A DNA stretch of 64,000 bases from Pikeienuella piscinae (GTDB lineage: Bacteria; Pseudomonadota; Alphaproteobacteria; Rhodobacterales; Rhodobacteraceae): assembly GCF_011044155.1 (NCBI RefSeq), contig NZ_CP049056.1:1488001-1552000 (forward strand), read 5' to 3'. Below are positions 8,105-17,576 of the stretch, one piece after another. The notes beneath the pieces are model-generated. The model had not been told where the DNA came from and made no database searches. It saw nothing but the letters and a program-made list of their open reading frames with translations. The stretch's first letter is position 1; every line of letters begins with the position of its first letter. Both the position numbers and the translations under genes were made by a program.

Positions 8105-9082
8105 ATGAGCGGGCTCGAACGCATCGGCGATTTTTTCATCTGGCTGGGCGAAACAGCTGCGGCGCTCTTCCCAACGCGCCCGCCCGCGCGCGCGCTTGGC
8201 GTCGAGGCTGGCGGCGCGGCGCTGTATCGCCACGCCGCCAGCGGTTATGTCGTCGAGCGGCCCGCGCAATCCGGCGATTCCGCGCCGCTTCTGCTTTCCA
8301 GCGAACAGGCGTTCACGGCGCGTATCACCGTTGCGCCGGAAGCCGCGCCGCACGGCTCCGGCCCGGCCCGACTGGAGGCGGCGCGGCGCTCGCCTGTGCC
8401 GCTAGAAGAGGCCGAATGGGCGCTCACCCGCGCGCCGGACGCCTGGGACAACGGCGCGCCCTGGCGCTTCGCAGCTTCGCCCCGCCGCCGGGTGGCGGCG
8501 CTGCGCGAGACGCTGCGCGCCGCCGGCGCGCGCCCCGGCCCAGCCTTTACGATGGTCGAAGGCGCGCCGCTCCACCTCACGGCGAATGGACCGCGCGCGC
8601 CGCGCCTGGTGCTCGCCGCCGCCGCGCTGGCGGTCTTCGCAATTCTCGGCGCGGCGTTGTCCGCTCCGCTTGGCGCGGCGCGCATAGAAGCGGCGGCCGA
8701 GGCGCGGCTCGCGGACGCGCGCGCCGCGCTCGACGCCGCAGAATCGGAGGCGGCGGAGGCGACCGGACGCCGGGACGCCGCCACCGCCCCGATCCGGGCG
8801 GCGCGCGCCGGACGCGCGCTTCTCGCCTCGAACCCACCCGCCGCAGCCGCGCTTGCACGTCTCGCCGCGGCGACGCCGGACGACGCTTACGCGACGCGTC
8901 TCACGATCCGCCCCAACCGGGTAGAGGGAGAGTTCAGCGCGCCCGACGCCGCGAAACTCGCCGCAACCCTCGCCGCGACGCCCGGTTTCGCGGCGGCCCG
9001 GTTGCGCGGCGCCGCGCGCGCCGCGCCTGGCGGGTTGCAGCGCGCCGCGATCGAACTGACGCCAGCGCGGGGTTCAGAATGA
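8105..9082 (+). CDS. gspL: Type II secretion assembly protein GspL
   Basis: The 325-residue protein shows the GspL plan: an N-terminal cytoplasmic actin-like region of about 160 residues, a single transmembrane helix at about 167-189 (LVLAAAALAVFAILGAAL), an Ala/Glu/Arg coiled coil, and a small periplasmic ferredoxin-like end. Sequence conservation is weak, so the call leans on architecture and on position between gspK and gspM. GspL recruits GspE to the membrane and pairs with GspM. AAAGGGTGAGG precedes the ATG. The stop overlaps the start of gspM. Confidence 0.82.
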   Translation: MSGLERIGDFFIWLGETAAALFPTRPPARALGVEAGGAALYRHAASGYVVERPAQSGDSAPLLLSSEQAFTARITVAPEAAPHGSGPARLEAARRSPVPLEEAEWALTRAPDAWDNGAPWRFAASPRRRVAALRETLRAAGARPGPAFTMVEGAPLHLTANGPRAPRLVLAAAALAVFAILGAALSAPLGAARIEAAAEARLADARAALDAAESEAAEATGRRDAATAPIRAARAGRALLASNPPAAAALARLAAATPDDAYATRLTIRPNRVEGEFSAPDAAKLAATLAATPGFAAARLRGAARAAPGGLQRAAIELTPARGSE

Positions 9083-9711
9083 GCGGCGCGCCCCCGTGGC
9101 GACGGCTCGCGCCAAACGGTTTCAATGCGCGGCTCGCCGCCGCCGGCGCGGCGCTAGTCGGGGCGGCGCTTCTGGCGCTTTTTGTCGCGCTGCCGCTGAT
9201 CGAGCGGATCGAGGCGGCGCAGGAGCGCGCGGCGCGGCTCGACCTCAGAGCCGCCGCCCTTTTGACCATGGCCGCCGAGCGGAGCGCGGAAGCGGGTTTC
9301 GAGAGGAGCGACGCCGCGCGAATCGACGCCGCCTCAACTTGGCTCGACACCAACGCCCCCCGCCTCAGTGATGGGACCGCCATGCTCGAGCTTCTCTCCG
9401 GCGTCCGCCTGCTCGCGGAAGCGACGGGCGTCGAACTCGGCTCCGCCGCGCCGCTCGACGCAGACCGCGCCGACGCCGCGCTTTTCACCGCGGCCGACCT
9501 AGCCGGATTGCGCGTCACCGCGGTGGAGGCGCGGGTCACCGCCGACCATGCGGGACTTGCGCGGTTTCTGGCCGCCGTCGAAGCCGCCGAACCTGCGATG
9601 CGCGCTGCCGCCATCGAAATCACGGCGCGAAGCGACGCGGTGCTCGATGAAAAGAACCGCCTCACCGCCAGCGTCGTGATCGGCGCGCTTTCACGCCCGG
9701 AGGACGGCTGA
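9079..9711 (+). CDS. gspM: Type II secretion assembly protein GspM
   Basis: The 210-residue bitopic protein has a short cytoplasmic tail, a transmembrane helix at about 19-40, then a coiled coil (IERIEAAQERAARLDLRAAA) and a ferredoxin-like periplasmic domain. This is the GspM plan. The frame is open far upstream (to 8035), but the ATG at 9079 overlaps the gspL stop as ATGA, and the region upstream is coded by gspL in another frame. GspM stabilises GspL. Identification rests on size, topology and position. Confidence 0.82.
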   Translation: MSGAPPWRRLAPNGFNARLAAAGAALVGAALLALFVALPLIERIEAAQERAARLDLRAAALLTMAAERSAEAGFERSDAARIDAASTWLDTNAPRLSDGTAMLELLSGVRLLAEATGVELGSAAPLDADRADAALFTAADLAGLRVTAVEARVTADHAGLARFLAAVEAAEPAMRAAAIEITARSDAVLDEKNRLTASVVIGALSRPEDG

Positions 9712-9715
9712 AACC

Positions 9716-10231
9716 ATGCGCATGGTCGCCATCCTCACGCTCTTCGCCCTCACAGCCGGCTTCGGCTGGATCGGCGCATTCCCTTGGCTGCAACGGACGC
9801 CGCCGGCGGCGCCCGCCGCGCCGTCTGCGGCGCTTGAGACGCCCGCCCCCGCCCCAACGCCGGAAGCCGACGCGAAACCGACCAATCTCGCGCCCTTTGT
9901 CGCGCGCCCGCTCTTTTCCGCTGCGCGTCGTCCTCCGCCGCCGCCGGAAGCTCCCGGAGTCGCGATCGAGGCGCCACGGCCAGATCTTCTCTTCGGGCGA
10001 TACGAAATCGCCGGCGTGGTCATGCTGGGCGACTCCGCCCTCGCGCTCTTGCGCGACGCCGATGGCGGACTTATCCGCCTGCGCGCTGGCGACAGCATCG
10101 CGACGGGCCCGGCCGGGCATGAAACAGGCGAAGCGGATATCGTCAAAATCACACTAGATTCCTTGACCTTCCGCCATGACGGGGCGACGGTCGCCGCGCC
10201 GGTCAGACGCGAGGGGTCGAAGACGGAATGA
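9716..10231 (+). CDS. gspC: Type II secretion connector, GspC-like (HR domain)
   Basis: The 171-residue protein has an N-terminal transmembrane helix (about residues 3-22), a Pro/Ala-rich periplasmic linker (26-50), and a C-terminal domain with YEIAGVVMLGDSALALL ... LRAGDSI, the pattern of the GspC homology region that binds the secretin N0 domain. There is no PDZ domain or coiled coil after it, so this is a short GspC or GspN-like form. Its position directly before gspD, with an ATGA overlap, supports the connector role linking the inner platform to the outer-membrane channel. Confidence 0.75.
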   Translation: MRMVAILTLFALTAGFGWIGAFPWLQRTPPAAPAAPSAALETPAPAPTPEADAKPTNLAPFVARPLFSAARRPPPPPEAPGVAIEAPRPDLLFGRYEIAGVVMLGDSALALLRDADGGLIRLRAGDSIATGPAGHETGEADIVKITLDSLTFRHDGATVAAPVRREGSKTE

Positions 10232-12294
10232 TCTTTGTTTCGGTGGGAATTCTCTCCACGCGCCGCCTCGCGGCGCCGCTGCTGACATTCGCGCTGATGG
10301 CCTGCGTGGAGGGACAGGGGCTCGCGCCGCCCTTCTCCGACGCGGGGCATCTTGGCGAGCCGGACGCAGCGGGCGCCGCCGCCGGCGGACCAAACGCCTC
10401 GATCATCGCCGAAGCCGGCGCCGGACGCGCCGGCGGCGGCGCGACGCTGCTCGGCCAGTCGCGCGGCGGCGCGTCGGGCGCGACGCTGCTCGCCGGCGAT
10501 CCGCCGCTCGCCGGAGAGCCGATCAGCCTCGCCATCGAGGAGGCGCAGATTTCCGAGGCCGCCGCCATCGTCCTCGGCGACGCGCTCAACCTGCCCTATG
10601 TCGTCGCACCCGAAGCAAGGGGAACGATCAGTTTTCGAACAGCGGCGCCATTGGCGCCGAACGATCTGCTCTCCGCCTTTCGCGGCGCGCTGGAAGCGCG
10701 CGGATTCTCGCTGGTCCGCGTCAACAGCGTCTGGCGTATCGCGCCCGCCGGCGCGGGCGCCGGCGCGACCGGCGACACCGAACTGATCCCGCTCCGCTAC
10801 ATCGCGCCGGAGGAGATCGCCAAGGCGCTGGAGCTCGCCCTGCCGGCGGACCGCATCCGCGTCGTGACCGGGCCGAGCGGAAACGCCGTCGTCGTCACCG
10901 GCTCGGCGGAGGAGCGCGACCTCGCCCGCGCCACCGTCGCAGCGCTCGACATCGACGCTCTGGCGGGAAATTCGGTGATGCTCGTCGGCCTGACGCACGC
11001 GCCCGCCGACGCGCTCGCGGCGGAACTTTCCGCGATCTTCGGCGGCGACGCCTCGCCCGGCGTCCGCAACGACGAAGGACCGATCAAGGCGGGCGGGCTC
11101 CGCATCGTGCCGCTGGTCCGGCTCAGCGCCGTCATGCTGCTGGCGCGCGACGGCGCGACGCTCGACCGCGCCTTCGCCTGGGTTCGCCGGCTCGACCAGC
11201 CGCGCAAGGCCGAGGCGCAGCGGCTCTTCGTCTATCGCGTGCAGAACCGACCAGCCGCCTCGCTCGCTGAGGCGTTGAACGCGCTCTTCGCCGGTCAGGC
11301 GGTGGAGGGCGAGACCGCCGCGCCGGTCGATTTTCGCGGCGAGCCGGCGCCGCGAATCGTCGTCGACGCGGAGAAGAACGCGCTCGTCATCTCCGCCGCC
11401 TCGCGCCAGTTCGACACTCTGGTCGATCTGATCCGCCAACTCGACAGCGCCCCGCTCCAGGTGCTGGTCGAGACGACGATCCTTGAGGTGACGCTCGGCG
11501 ACAGCCTGCGCTACGGCGTGCAATACGCCTTCTCGGTCGGCGAGCTCTTCAACGATCGCGACGGCGTGGTGACGCTGACCAACACCGGCGCCCAAATCAC
11601 GCCCCAGTTCCCCGGTTTCGCCTTCACCATCGGCACGAGTCTCGGCGCAGAGGCGATCATCGAGGCGCTGGACAGCGTCACCGATCTCACCGTCGTCTCC
11701 TCGCCCAAACTCCTGGTGCGCGACGGGCAGACGGCGACGCTGCAGATCGGCGACCAGGTGCCCATCGTGACCCAGACGGCCGAGGGTTTCGACGACAACG
11801 CGCGCATCGTCAACGCCGTCGAATACCGCGACACCGGCGTCACGCTCCGGGTGACGCCGCGCGTGAACTCCGGCGGATTCGTCAGTCTCGAGGTGGATCA
11901 GGAAGTCTCCTCGGTCACAGCGACGACCACTTCCGGCATCGACAGCCCCACGATCAGCCGCCGCTCCGTCACGACCGACGTCACCATTCGCTCGGGTCAG
12001 ACGGTGGTGCTCGGCGGACTGATCCAGGACAGTTCCTCGGCGGGGCGGAACGGCATTCCAGTGCTCGGCGAAATTCCGGTGCTCGGCGCCGCATTCGGGA
12101 GGCGGAACCAGTCCGCAGGCCGGACCGAACTGCTCGCGCTGCTGCGCCCGCACATCCTCGCCTCGCCAGAACAGGCGGAGGATTTGACCTCGCGGCTTCG
12201 CGCTGAATTCGAAGCGATCGCACGCAGTTCAGCTGTCCGGCTCCGCACGCCGGGGCGCACCAAGCTCCCTGATTTCAGCGCCGCCAATCAGTAA
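10228..12294 (+). CDS. gspD: Type II secretion secretin GspD
   Basis: The 688-residue protein is the outer-membrane channel. An N0 domain (from about residue 90, SLAIEEAQISEAAAIV) is followed by N1-N3 repeats with Ala-rich helices, then the secretin domain from about residue 410: VLVETTILEVTLGDSLRYGV, the VVSSPKLLVRDGQTA block, VPIVTQTAE, and the C-terminal TVVLGGLIQDS ... IPVLGEIPVLGAAF. The N-terminus has a signal sequence ending LMAC (residues 23-26), a plausible lipobox, so the secretin may be self-acylated and independent of a GspS pilotin. Last gene of the operon. Confidence 0.95.
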   Translation: MIFVSVGILSTRRLAAPLLTFALMACVEGQGLAPPFSDAGHLGEPDAAGAAAGGPNASIIAEAGAGRAGGGATLLGQSRGGASGATLLAGDPPLAGEPISLAIEEAQISEAAAIVLGDALNLPYVVAPEARGTISFRTAAPLAPNDLLSAFRGALEARGFSLVRVNSVWRIAPAGAGAGATGDTELIPLRYIAPEEIAKALELALPADRIRVVTGPSGNAVVVTGSAEERDLARATVAALDIDALAGNSVMLVGLTHAPADALAAELSAIFGGDASPGVRNDEGPIKAGGLRIVPLVRLSAVMLLARDGATLDRAFAWVRRLDQPRKAEAQRLFVYRVQNRPAASLAEALNALFAGQAVEGETAAPVDFRGEPAPRIVVDAEKNALVISAASRQFDTLVDLIRQLDSAPLQVLVETTILEVTLGDSLRYGVQYAFSVGELFNDRDGVVTLTNTGAQITPQFPGFAFTIGTSLGAEAIIEALDSVTDLTVVSSPKLLVRDGQTATLQIGDQVPIVTQTAEGFDDNARIVNAVEYRDTGVTLRVTPRVNSGGFVSLEVDQEVSSVTATTTSGIDSPTISRRSVTTDVTIRSGQTVVLGGLIQDSSSAGRNGIPVLGEIPVLGAAFGRRNQSAGRTELLALLRPHILASPEQAEDLTSRLRAEFEAIARSSAVRLRTPGRTKLPDFSAANQ

Positions 12295-12491
12295 GTCGCC
12301 GCTCAGAAACGCCCCCGGGATGCGCCGCGCGAACTGTTGTCCAACCGGCGGAGCCACGCCCGCGGCGCGCCGAGAACCTGGCGCATGTCGGAATGAACCC
12401 GCGGCCGCCGCCGCCGCATATCCGGCATCGGCAGCGCACCGCGAGCGGAGCGATGCGGGGAAGAAACGGCCGACGCCGCGCCTCTTTCACG

Positions 12492-14261
12492 CTACGCCGC
12501 AGCGCCTTCCGTGAATTGTAGGCGCGCGAGCCGCGCGTAAAGCCCTCCCTCCGCGACCAATGCGTCGTGACCACCGGTCGCAACGATCCGTCCGCCCTCC
12601 ATCACAACGATCCTGTCCGCCTGCTTCACCGTCGCCAGTCGGTGCGCGATGACGATCGTCGTCCGCCCTTCCGCCAGCGCCGCGACCGCGTACTGTACAA
12701 GGCGTTCGGATTCCGCGTCCAGCGCCGAAGTCGCCTCGTCGAGCAGAAGCACCGGCGCATCACGCAGAATCGCGCGCGCGATGGCGATGCGCTGCTTTTG
12801 GCCACCGGAGAGCATCACGCCGCGCTCGCCGACGAAACTGTCGTAGCCCTCCGGCAGCGCGGCGATGAACTCATGCGCGGCGGCGGCGCGCGCCGCCGCC
12901 TCCACATCTTCATCTGAGGCGCCGGGCCGGCCGAAGCGAATATTCTCGCGCGCCGAAGTGGCGAAGATCACCGGCTCCTGCGGCACCAGCGCGATGCGCG
13001 CGCGAAGCGCCGCCGGATCGGCTTTAGCAACGTCCACACCGTCGATCAGGACCTCGCCCTGATCGGCGTCATAGAAGCGTTGAAGGAGCTGAAACACCGT
13101 CGTCTTGCCGGCCCCCGACGGACCGACCAGCGCAACCGTCTCTCCCGGGCGGATTGTAAGATCGAAATGTGATAGCGCGGCGGTCGCCGGGCGTTGCGGA
13201 TAACAAAAGGAGACATCTTTGAAAACGATCGCGCCGGCCGGCCGCTCCGGCAGCGGCGCAGGGGGTGATGCGGCGGCGACCGGATCCGGCGTCGCGAGCA
13301 TCTCGACCAGCCGGTCGGTCGCGCCGGCTGCGCGCTGCAATTCGCCCCATATCTCGGCCAGCGCTCCAACGGCGCCCGAGACGAGAACCGCGTAGATCAG
13401 GAATTGCGCCAGTTCGCCCGGGCTCATCGCCCCGGCGCGCACATCCCTCGCCCCGATCCAGAGCACCCCTACGACACCGGTGAATACGAGAAAAATGACG
13501 ATCGCTGTCATCCAAGCCCGCACTGCGACCCGCTTTCGCGCAGCGTCGAACGCCGCCTCCGTCAGCGCGCCGAACCGCGACCGGCTCGCGTCCTCGGCGG
13601 TGAACGCCTGCACCGTCTGCGCCGCGAGCAGCGTCTCGGAGGCCTGAGCGGAGCTATCGGCGACCCGATCCTGGCTCTCGCGGCTCAGCTTCCGCACCCG
13701 TCGCCCGAGGATTAGGATCGGCGCCACCACCAACGGCACGATCAGCAGCGAAAACCCGGCGAGCTTCGGCGAGGTCCAGACCATCAACCCCATCCCGCCG
13801 ACGAACATCAAAACGTTGCGAAGCGCGATGGAGACCGAAGAAGAAATCACCGAGAGCAGAAGGGTCGTATCCGTTGTGAGGCGCGAGATCACCTCGCCCG
13901 TCATCACCCGCTCGTAGAAACCCGGGCTCAAGCCGATCACGTGGTCATAGACCGCGCGGCGGATATCCGCGATCACGCGTTCGCCCAGCCGCGTCACCAG
14001 CCAGTAGCGGAGCGCGGTCGCGACCGCGAGGAGCGCGGCGATCGCGATCGCCGCGGCGAAATACTCGTCCATAAGCGCCGTGCTCTCCTCGGAGAACCCG
14101 TCGATCACCCGGCGCACCGCGAGCGGCAGGATCAGACTCAGCGTCGCGGTCGAAACGAGCGCGCCCAGCGCGCCGACGATCCAGACGCGGTAGGGGGCGA
14201 GAAAGGGCGCCAGCGCCTTCAGCGGCTTCACCGTCCTCGATTTTTCTCTCACCTCGGCCAT
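12492..14261 (-). CDS. MsbA-like ABC exporter (fused membrane and ATPase domains)
   Basis: The 589-residue protein has six predicted transmembrane helices in residues 1-310, with the cytoplasmic-loop motif FYERVMTGEVISRLTTDT. An ATPase domain follows with Walker A GPSGAGKTT (near 380), Q-loop VPQEPVIF, signature LSGGQ, Walker B VLLLDEATSALD and H-loop IAHRLAT. This half-transporter acts as a homodimer. Similarity to MsbA/LipA exporters suggests transport of lipid or another hydrophobic compound, but the substrate cannot be read from sequence. GGGAGGACGC precedes the ATG. It converges with gspD (200-bp gap, no clear terminator) and diverges from metG. Confidence 0.9.
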   Translation of the reverse strand: MAEVREKSRTVKPLKALAPFLAPYRVWIVGALGALVSTATLSLILPLAVRRVIDGFSEESTALMDEYFAAAIAIAALLAVATALRYWLVTRLGERVIADIRRAVYDHVIGLSPGFYERVMTGEVISRLTTDTTLLLSVISSSVSIALRNVLMFVGGMGLMVWTSPKLAGFSLLIVPLVVAPILILGRRVRKLSRESQDRVADSSAQASETLLAAQTVQAFTAEDASRSRFGALTEAAFDAARKRVAVRAWMTAIVIFLVFTGVVGVLWIGARDVRAGAMSPGELAQFLIYAVLVSGAVGALAEIWGELQRAAGATDRLVEMLATPDPVAAASPPAPLPERPAGAIVFKDVSFCYPQRPATAALSHFDLTIRPGETVALVGPSGAGKTTVFQLLQRFYDADQGEVLIDGVDVAKADPAALRARIALVPQEPVIFATSARENIRFGRPGASDEDVEAAARAAAAHEFIAALPEGYDSFVGERGVMLSGGQKQRIAIARAILRDAPVLLLDEATSALDAESERLVQYAVAALAEGRTTIVIAHRLATVKQADRIVVMEGGRIVATGGHDALVAEGGLYARLARLQFTEGAAA

Positions 14262-14551
14262 GCGTCCTCCCTTTGGGCCGGGCGATCTAACCGGCGCCGG
14301 ACGCCGGCCGCAAGGCGGCGGTGCGCCACGGCCAACGCGGTGCGCCGCCCGGCGCAGCGCGAAGCGGGCGTCAGGATGCGGCGCGCTCCGCCTTCAACGT
14401 CTCTATCGCGCAAGGGCGCAACTGGCGCCGCATCGGCGTGAACGCGCCGGCGCCACCCGCCGCGAGAAGGGGAGACGAGACCCGCGCTCGCCTCCCTCGC
14501 CCTCCCCCGGCCGATCCGCTATACCCGCGCGAGTCATCAAGGAAGGTCAGC

Positions 14552-16270
14552 ATGGCGCGCATTCTCATCACCTCCGCCCTGCCCTACATCAACGGCATCA
14601 AGCATCTCGGGAATCTCGTCGGCTCTCAGCTGCCGGCGGATGTCCACGCGCGCTACATGCGCCAGCGCGGTCATGAAGTCCTCTTCATCTGCGCCACTGA
14701 CGAGCACGGCACCCCGGCGGAGCTCGCCGCCGCGGCGGCCAACCAGCCCGTCGCGGATTTCTGCGCCGAGATGTGGGGCATGCAGAAACGGATAGCCGAC
14801 GGCTTCCGGCTGTCCTTCGATCATTTCGGTCGCTCGTCTTCGGCTCGCAATCACCGGCTGACGCAGCATTTCGCCGAGCGGCTCTCCGGCGCCGGCCTTA
14901 TCGACGAAGTCGAAGAGAAGCAGGTTTACTCCAACGCCGACCACCGCTTCCTTCCCGACCGCTATATCGAGGGAACCTGCCCGAATTGCGGTTATGAGCG
15001 CGCCCGCGGCGATCAGTGCGAGAACTGCACCAAGCAACTCGACCCGACCGACCTGATCAACCCTCGCTCTGCGATCTCCGGCTCGACCGATCTTGAAGTC
15101 AGGACGACCAAGCATCTCCACCTTCGCCAGTCGGCGATGCGCGAACATCTCAGGGAATGGATCGACAGCCAGAGCGGCTGGCCGATCCTCACCACCTCGA
15201 TCGCGAAGAAATGGCTGGATGACGGTGAAGGGTTGCAGGACCGCTCGATCACCCGCGATCTCGACTGGGGCATCCCCGTCCGCAAGGGCGAGAAGCCTTG
15301 GCCGGGGATGGAAGGCAAGGTCTTCTACGTCTGGTTCGACGCCCCGATCGAATACATCGCCGCGACGGCGGAATGGGCCGACGCGCACGGGCTGGGCGAG
15401 GCCGCTTGGCGGCGCTGGTGGCGCACCGACGAGGGCGCGGATGACGTCCGTTATGTCCAGTTCATGGCGAAGGATAACATCCCCTTCCACACGCTGAGCT
15501 TCCCGGCGACGCTGATGGGCTCCGCAGAGCCATGGAAGCTGGTCGACTACGTCAAGGGGTTCAACTGGCTGCTCTACGAGGGCGGAAAGTTCTCCACCTC
15601 GCAGGGGCGCGGGGTATTCATGGATCAGGCGCTGGAGATCCTGCCCGCGGATTACTGGCGCTGGTGGCTCCTCTCCAACGCGCCGGAGGGCGGCGACGCC
15701 GATTTCACCTGGGAGAATTTCCAGAATGGCGTGAACAAGGATCTCGCCGACGTCCTGGGCAATTTCGTTTCCCGCGTCACCAAGTTCTGCCGCGCCCGGT
15801 TCGGCGAAACGGTTCCCGAGGGCGGCGCGCCAGGGCCGGAGGAAGCCGCGCTTGCCGCCGAACTCGACGCGAAGCTGAAAGACTACGAGCGCGCGATGGA
15901 GGCGATCGAGATTCGCCGCGCCGCGCAAGCGCTCCGCGCGATTTGGGTCGCCGGCAACGAGTATCTTCAGCGGGCGGAGCCCTGGGCGAAATTCAAGACC
16001 GAACCGGAAGCGGCGGCGATGGTGATCAGGACTGCGCTCAACCTCGTCCGGCTCTACGGCGTCCTCTCGCGCCCGTTCATCCCCGACGCGGCGGAGGCGA
16101 TGCTCGCCGCGCTCGGGTTGGAGGCCGACCAGCCCTGGCCGGAAGACGCCGCCTCCGCGCTTGACGCCCTCGCCCCGGGTCACGGTTTCGAGACCCCCGA
16201 AGTGCTCTTCGCCAAGATCGACGACGAGAGCCGCGCCGGACTCGAAGCACGTTTCGCCGGCGATGAATAG
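14552..16270 (+). CDS. metG: Methionyl-tRNA synthetase
   Basis: The 572-residue enzyme charges tRNA-Met. The HIGH region reads [12 protein letters not shown], a variant with Asn in place of the last His. A zinc knuckle [17 protein letters not shown] lies near residue 145, and the KMSKS loop is KFSTS, the usual variant in this subfamily. The anticodon-binding domain follows ([15 protein letters not shown]). There is no C-terminal tRNA-binding EMAP-like domain. AAGGAAGG sits 6 bases before the ATG at 14552; the frame is open upstream, but without similarity to the family. An IS5-type element lies 147 bp downstream. Confidence 0.95.
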   Translation: MARILITSALPYINGIKHLGNLVGSQLPADVHARYMRQRGHEVLFICATDEHGTPAELAAAAANQPVADFCAEMWGMQKRIADGFRLSFDHFGRSSSARNHRLTQHFAERLSGAGLIDEVEEKQVYSNADHRFLPDRYIEGTCPNCGYERARGDQCENCTKQLDPTDLINPRSAISGSTDLEVRTTKHLHLRQSAMREHLREWIDSQSGWPILTTSIAKKWLDDGEGLQDRSITRDLDWGIPVRKGEKPWPGMEGKVFYVWFDAPIEYIAATAEWADAHGLGEAAWRRWWRTDEGADDVRYVQFMAKDNIPFHTLSFPATLMGSAEPWKLVDYVKGFNWLLYEGGKFSTSQGRGVFMDQALEILPADYWRWWLLSNAPEGGDADFTWENFQNGVNKDLADVLGNFVSRVTKFCRARFGETVPEGGAPGPEEAALAAELDAKLKDYERAMEAIEIRRAAQALRAIWVAGNEYLQRAEPWAKFKTEPEAAAMVIRTALNLVRLYGVLSRPFIPDAAEAMLAALGLEADQPWPEDAASALDALAPGHGFETPEVLFAKIDDESRAGLEARFAGDE

Positions 16271-16417
16271 ACCCGGTATAGACGACCGTTCGTCGCTTGC
16301 CGCCGTGCTGCAGCGCGATCCGATCGCTCCGGCTTCGCTTTCTCGAGGGGCGTCTCTTACGGAGACCACTGCTCAATGGCGGCGCCTTCCGTCGTGCCCT
16401 CTGGCGGTTTCAGACTT

Positions 16418-17350
16418 AGAGCCTGCCCCGAAATGAGTTGAGCGATATCAGAGGGTTGTGATTCACGTCGGTTTGCAACGACTGACGGAGGCCCGATGCC
16501 CTGGGATGATATCGCCCGCGCGGAATATGCGCGACGGTCAGCGCGCTATGCAAGCGACCTGACGGATCGGGAATGGGAGGTGATCGCCGCCTACATGCCT
16601 GATCGACGCGGTCTGGGCCGCCCGCGCACGACCGATCTGCGGGAGGTGATGAACGCGATCCTTTACATCGCCTCGACCGGCTGCCCTTGGCGCTATCTAC
16701 CGACGGAGTTTCCGCCTGTTTCGACCGTGCAGCGTTACTTCTACCGCTGGCGGGACGAAGGCTTCTGGCCCGCACTCAACAATGCGCTGGTGATGGTGTC
16801 ACGGGAGCTGGAGGGGCGCGAGGCGTCTCCGACCGCAGGCGTGATCGACAGTCAGAGCGTGAAAACCACAGAGGCGGGAGGGGTTTGCGGCTACGACGCT
16901 GGGAAAAAGATCAGGGGCCGCAAGCGCCACATGGTGGTCGATACGATTGGGCTGATGGTTGGCCTGGTCGTTCACGGCGCCGGCGTGCAGGACCGCGACG
17001 GCGCCCCGCTCGTGCTGGCGTCCATCCGCAGACGCTGACCGTGGCTGCGCCACGTCTTCGCAGACGGCGGCTATGCCGGGAAGAAACTGCGCCGCGCCCT
17101 GACCGGGTTCGGCGACTGGCGCATCGAGATCATCAAGCGATCTGATCGCGCCGAAGGGTTCGAGATCATTCCAAGGCGATGGGTTGTCGAGCGCACCTTC
17201 GCATGGCTTGGAAGATGCCGCCGTCTCGCCAAGGACTGGGAGCGATCCATCGCCTCGTCCGAGGCGTGGGCGAACGTCGCGCATATCCGACTGCTCACCA
17301 GACGCCTCGCAAGGTATTGTTATGTTTGACCGAGTTTCGAGCCAGGCTCT
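16418..17350 (+). mobile_element. IS5-family insertion sequence, 933 bp, inactivated
   Basis: Imperfect terminal inverted repeats bound the element: AGAGCCTGCCCCGAAA at 16418-16433, and at 17335-17350 the complement of AGAGCCTGGCTCGAAA (14 of 16 match). Inside is one transposase frame on the plus strand. Size and ends fit the IS427-like group of IS5. The flanks are CTT on the left and GAT on the right; allowing for one shared A or T gives TTA and TGA, so no exact target duplication is seen. It lies between metG and an AT-rich, partly decayed region. Confidence 0.85.
16496..17329 (+). pseudogene. IS5-family transposase interrupted by an in-frame TGA
   Basis: The frame starts at ATG 16496 (MPWDDIARAEYARR) and reads through WEVIAAYMP, the GCPWRYLP block and the first catalytic Asp in GVIDSQSVKTTE. 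A TGA at 17036-17038 (codon 181) then stops it. In the same frame, with no shift, the sequence continues PWLRHVFADGGYAGKKL (second Asp) and WVVERTFAWLGRCRRLAKDW (catalytic Glu) to a TGA at 17327-17329. One base change (for example TGG to TGA) explains it. The truncated product lacks two of the three DDE residues and should be inactive. Read-through cannot be excluded but nothing supports it. Confidence 0.9.
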
Positions 17351-17576
17351 GATCTGTGTCGCCTGAGATTTCTGTAGGGGCGAAAGGCTGAATCATAAAT
17401 CTTGTTGCGATACTGCGTCCGCGCGGGTTGGGCTGGCCTTCAACGATGGGCCCGCTACTCAACCGTTTGGGTACGATATCCGCGATCAACACTGATCAGA
17501 CAGACGGCATTCTAGCATTCGACATGAAGACAGCAGTGCTCAACTATAATATCAATCATACTCTCGATATCATCTA
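17351..17576. other. AT-rich spacer after the IS, no clear gene
   Basis: On the minus strand, 17492 down to the IS edge is open and encodes a short peptide (containing IATRFMIQPFAPTEIS) that runs straight into the IS end. It may be a remnant of a gene cut by the insertion, but the other side of the IS does not continue it and I recognise no family. From 17500 the composition becomes markedly AT-rich. Confidence 0.3.

Noticed and set aside
9691-12153. An 820-codon open frame on the minus strand
   Set aside because: Antisense to gspC and gspD, low-complexity Arg/Glu/Gly composition, no ribosome site or family. A shadow of codon bias.
14262-14551. A riboswitch or T-box before metG
   Set aside because: The divergent msbA-like/metG gap has GC-rich stems but none of the conserved cores of a SAM riboswitch or T-box that I could see.
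14537-16369. A 610-codon minus-strand frame over metG
   Set aside because: metG is unmistakable on the plus strand; the antisense product has no domain.
16411-17356. A target-site duplication around the IS element
   Set aside because: The best candidates are TTA and TGA, which differ; I cannot claim a duplication.
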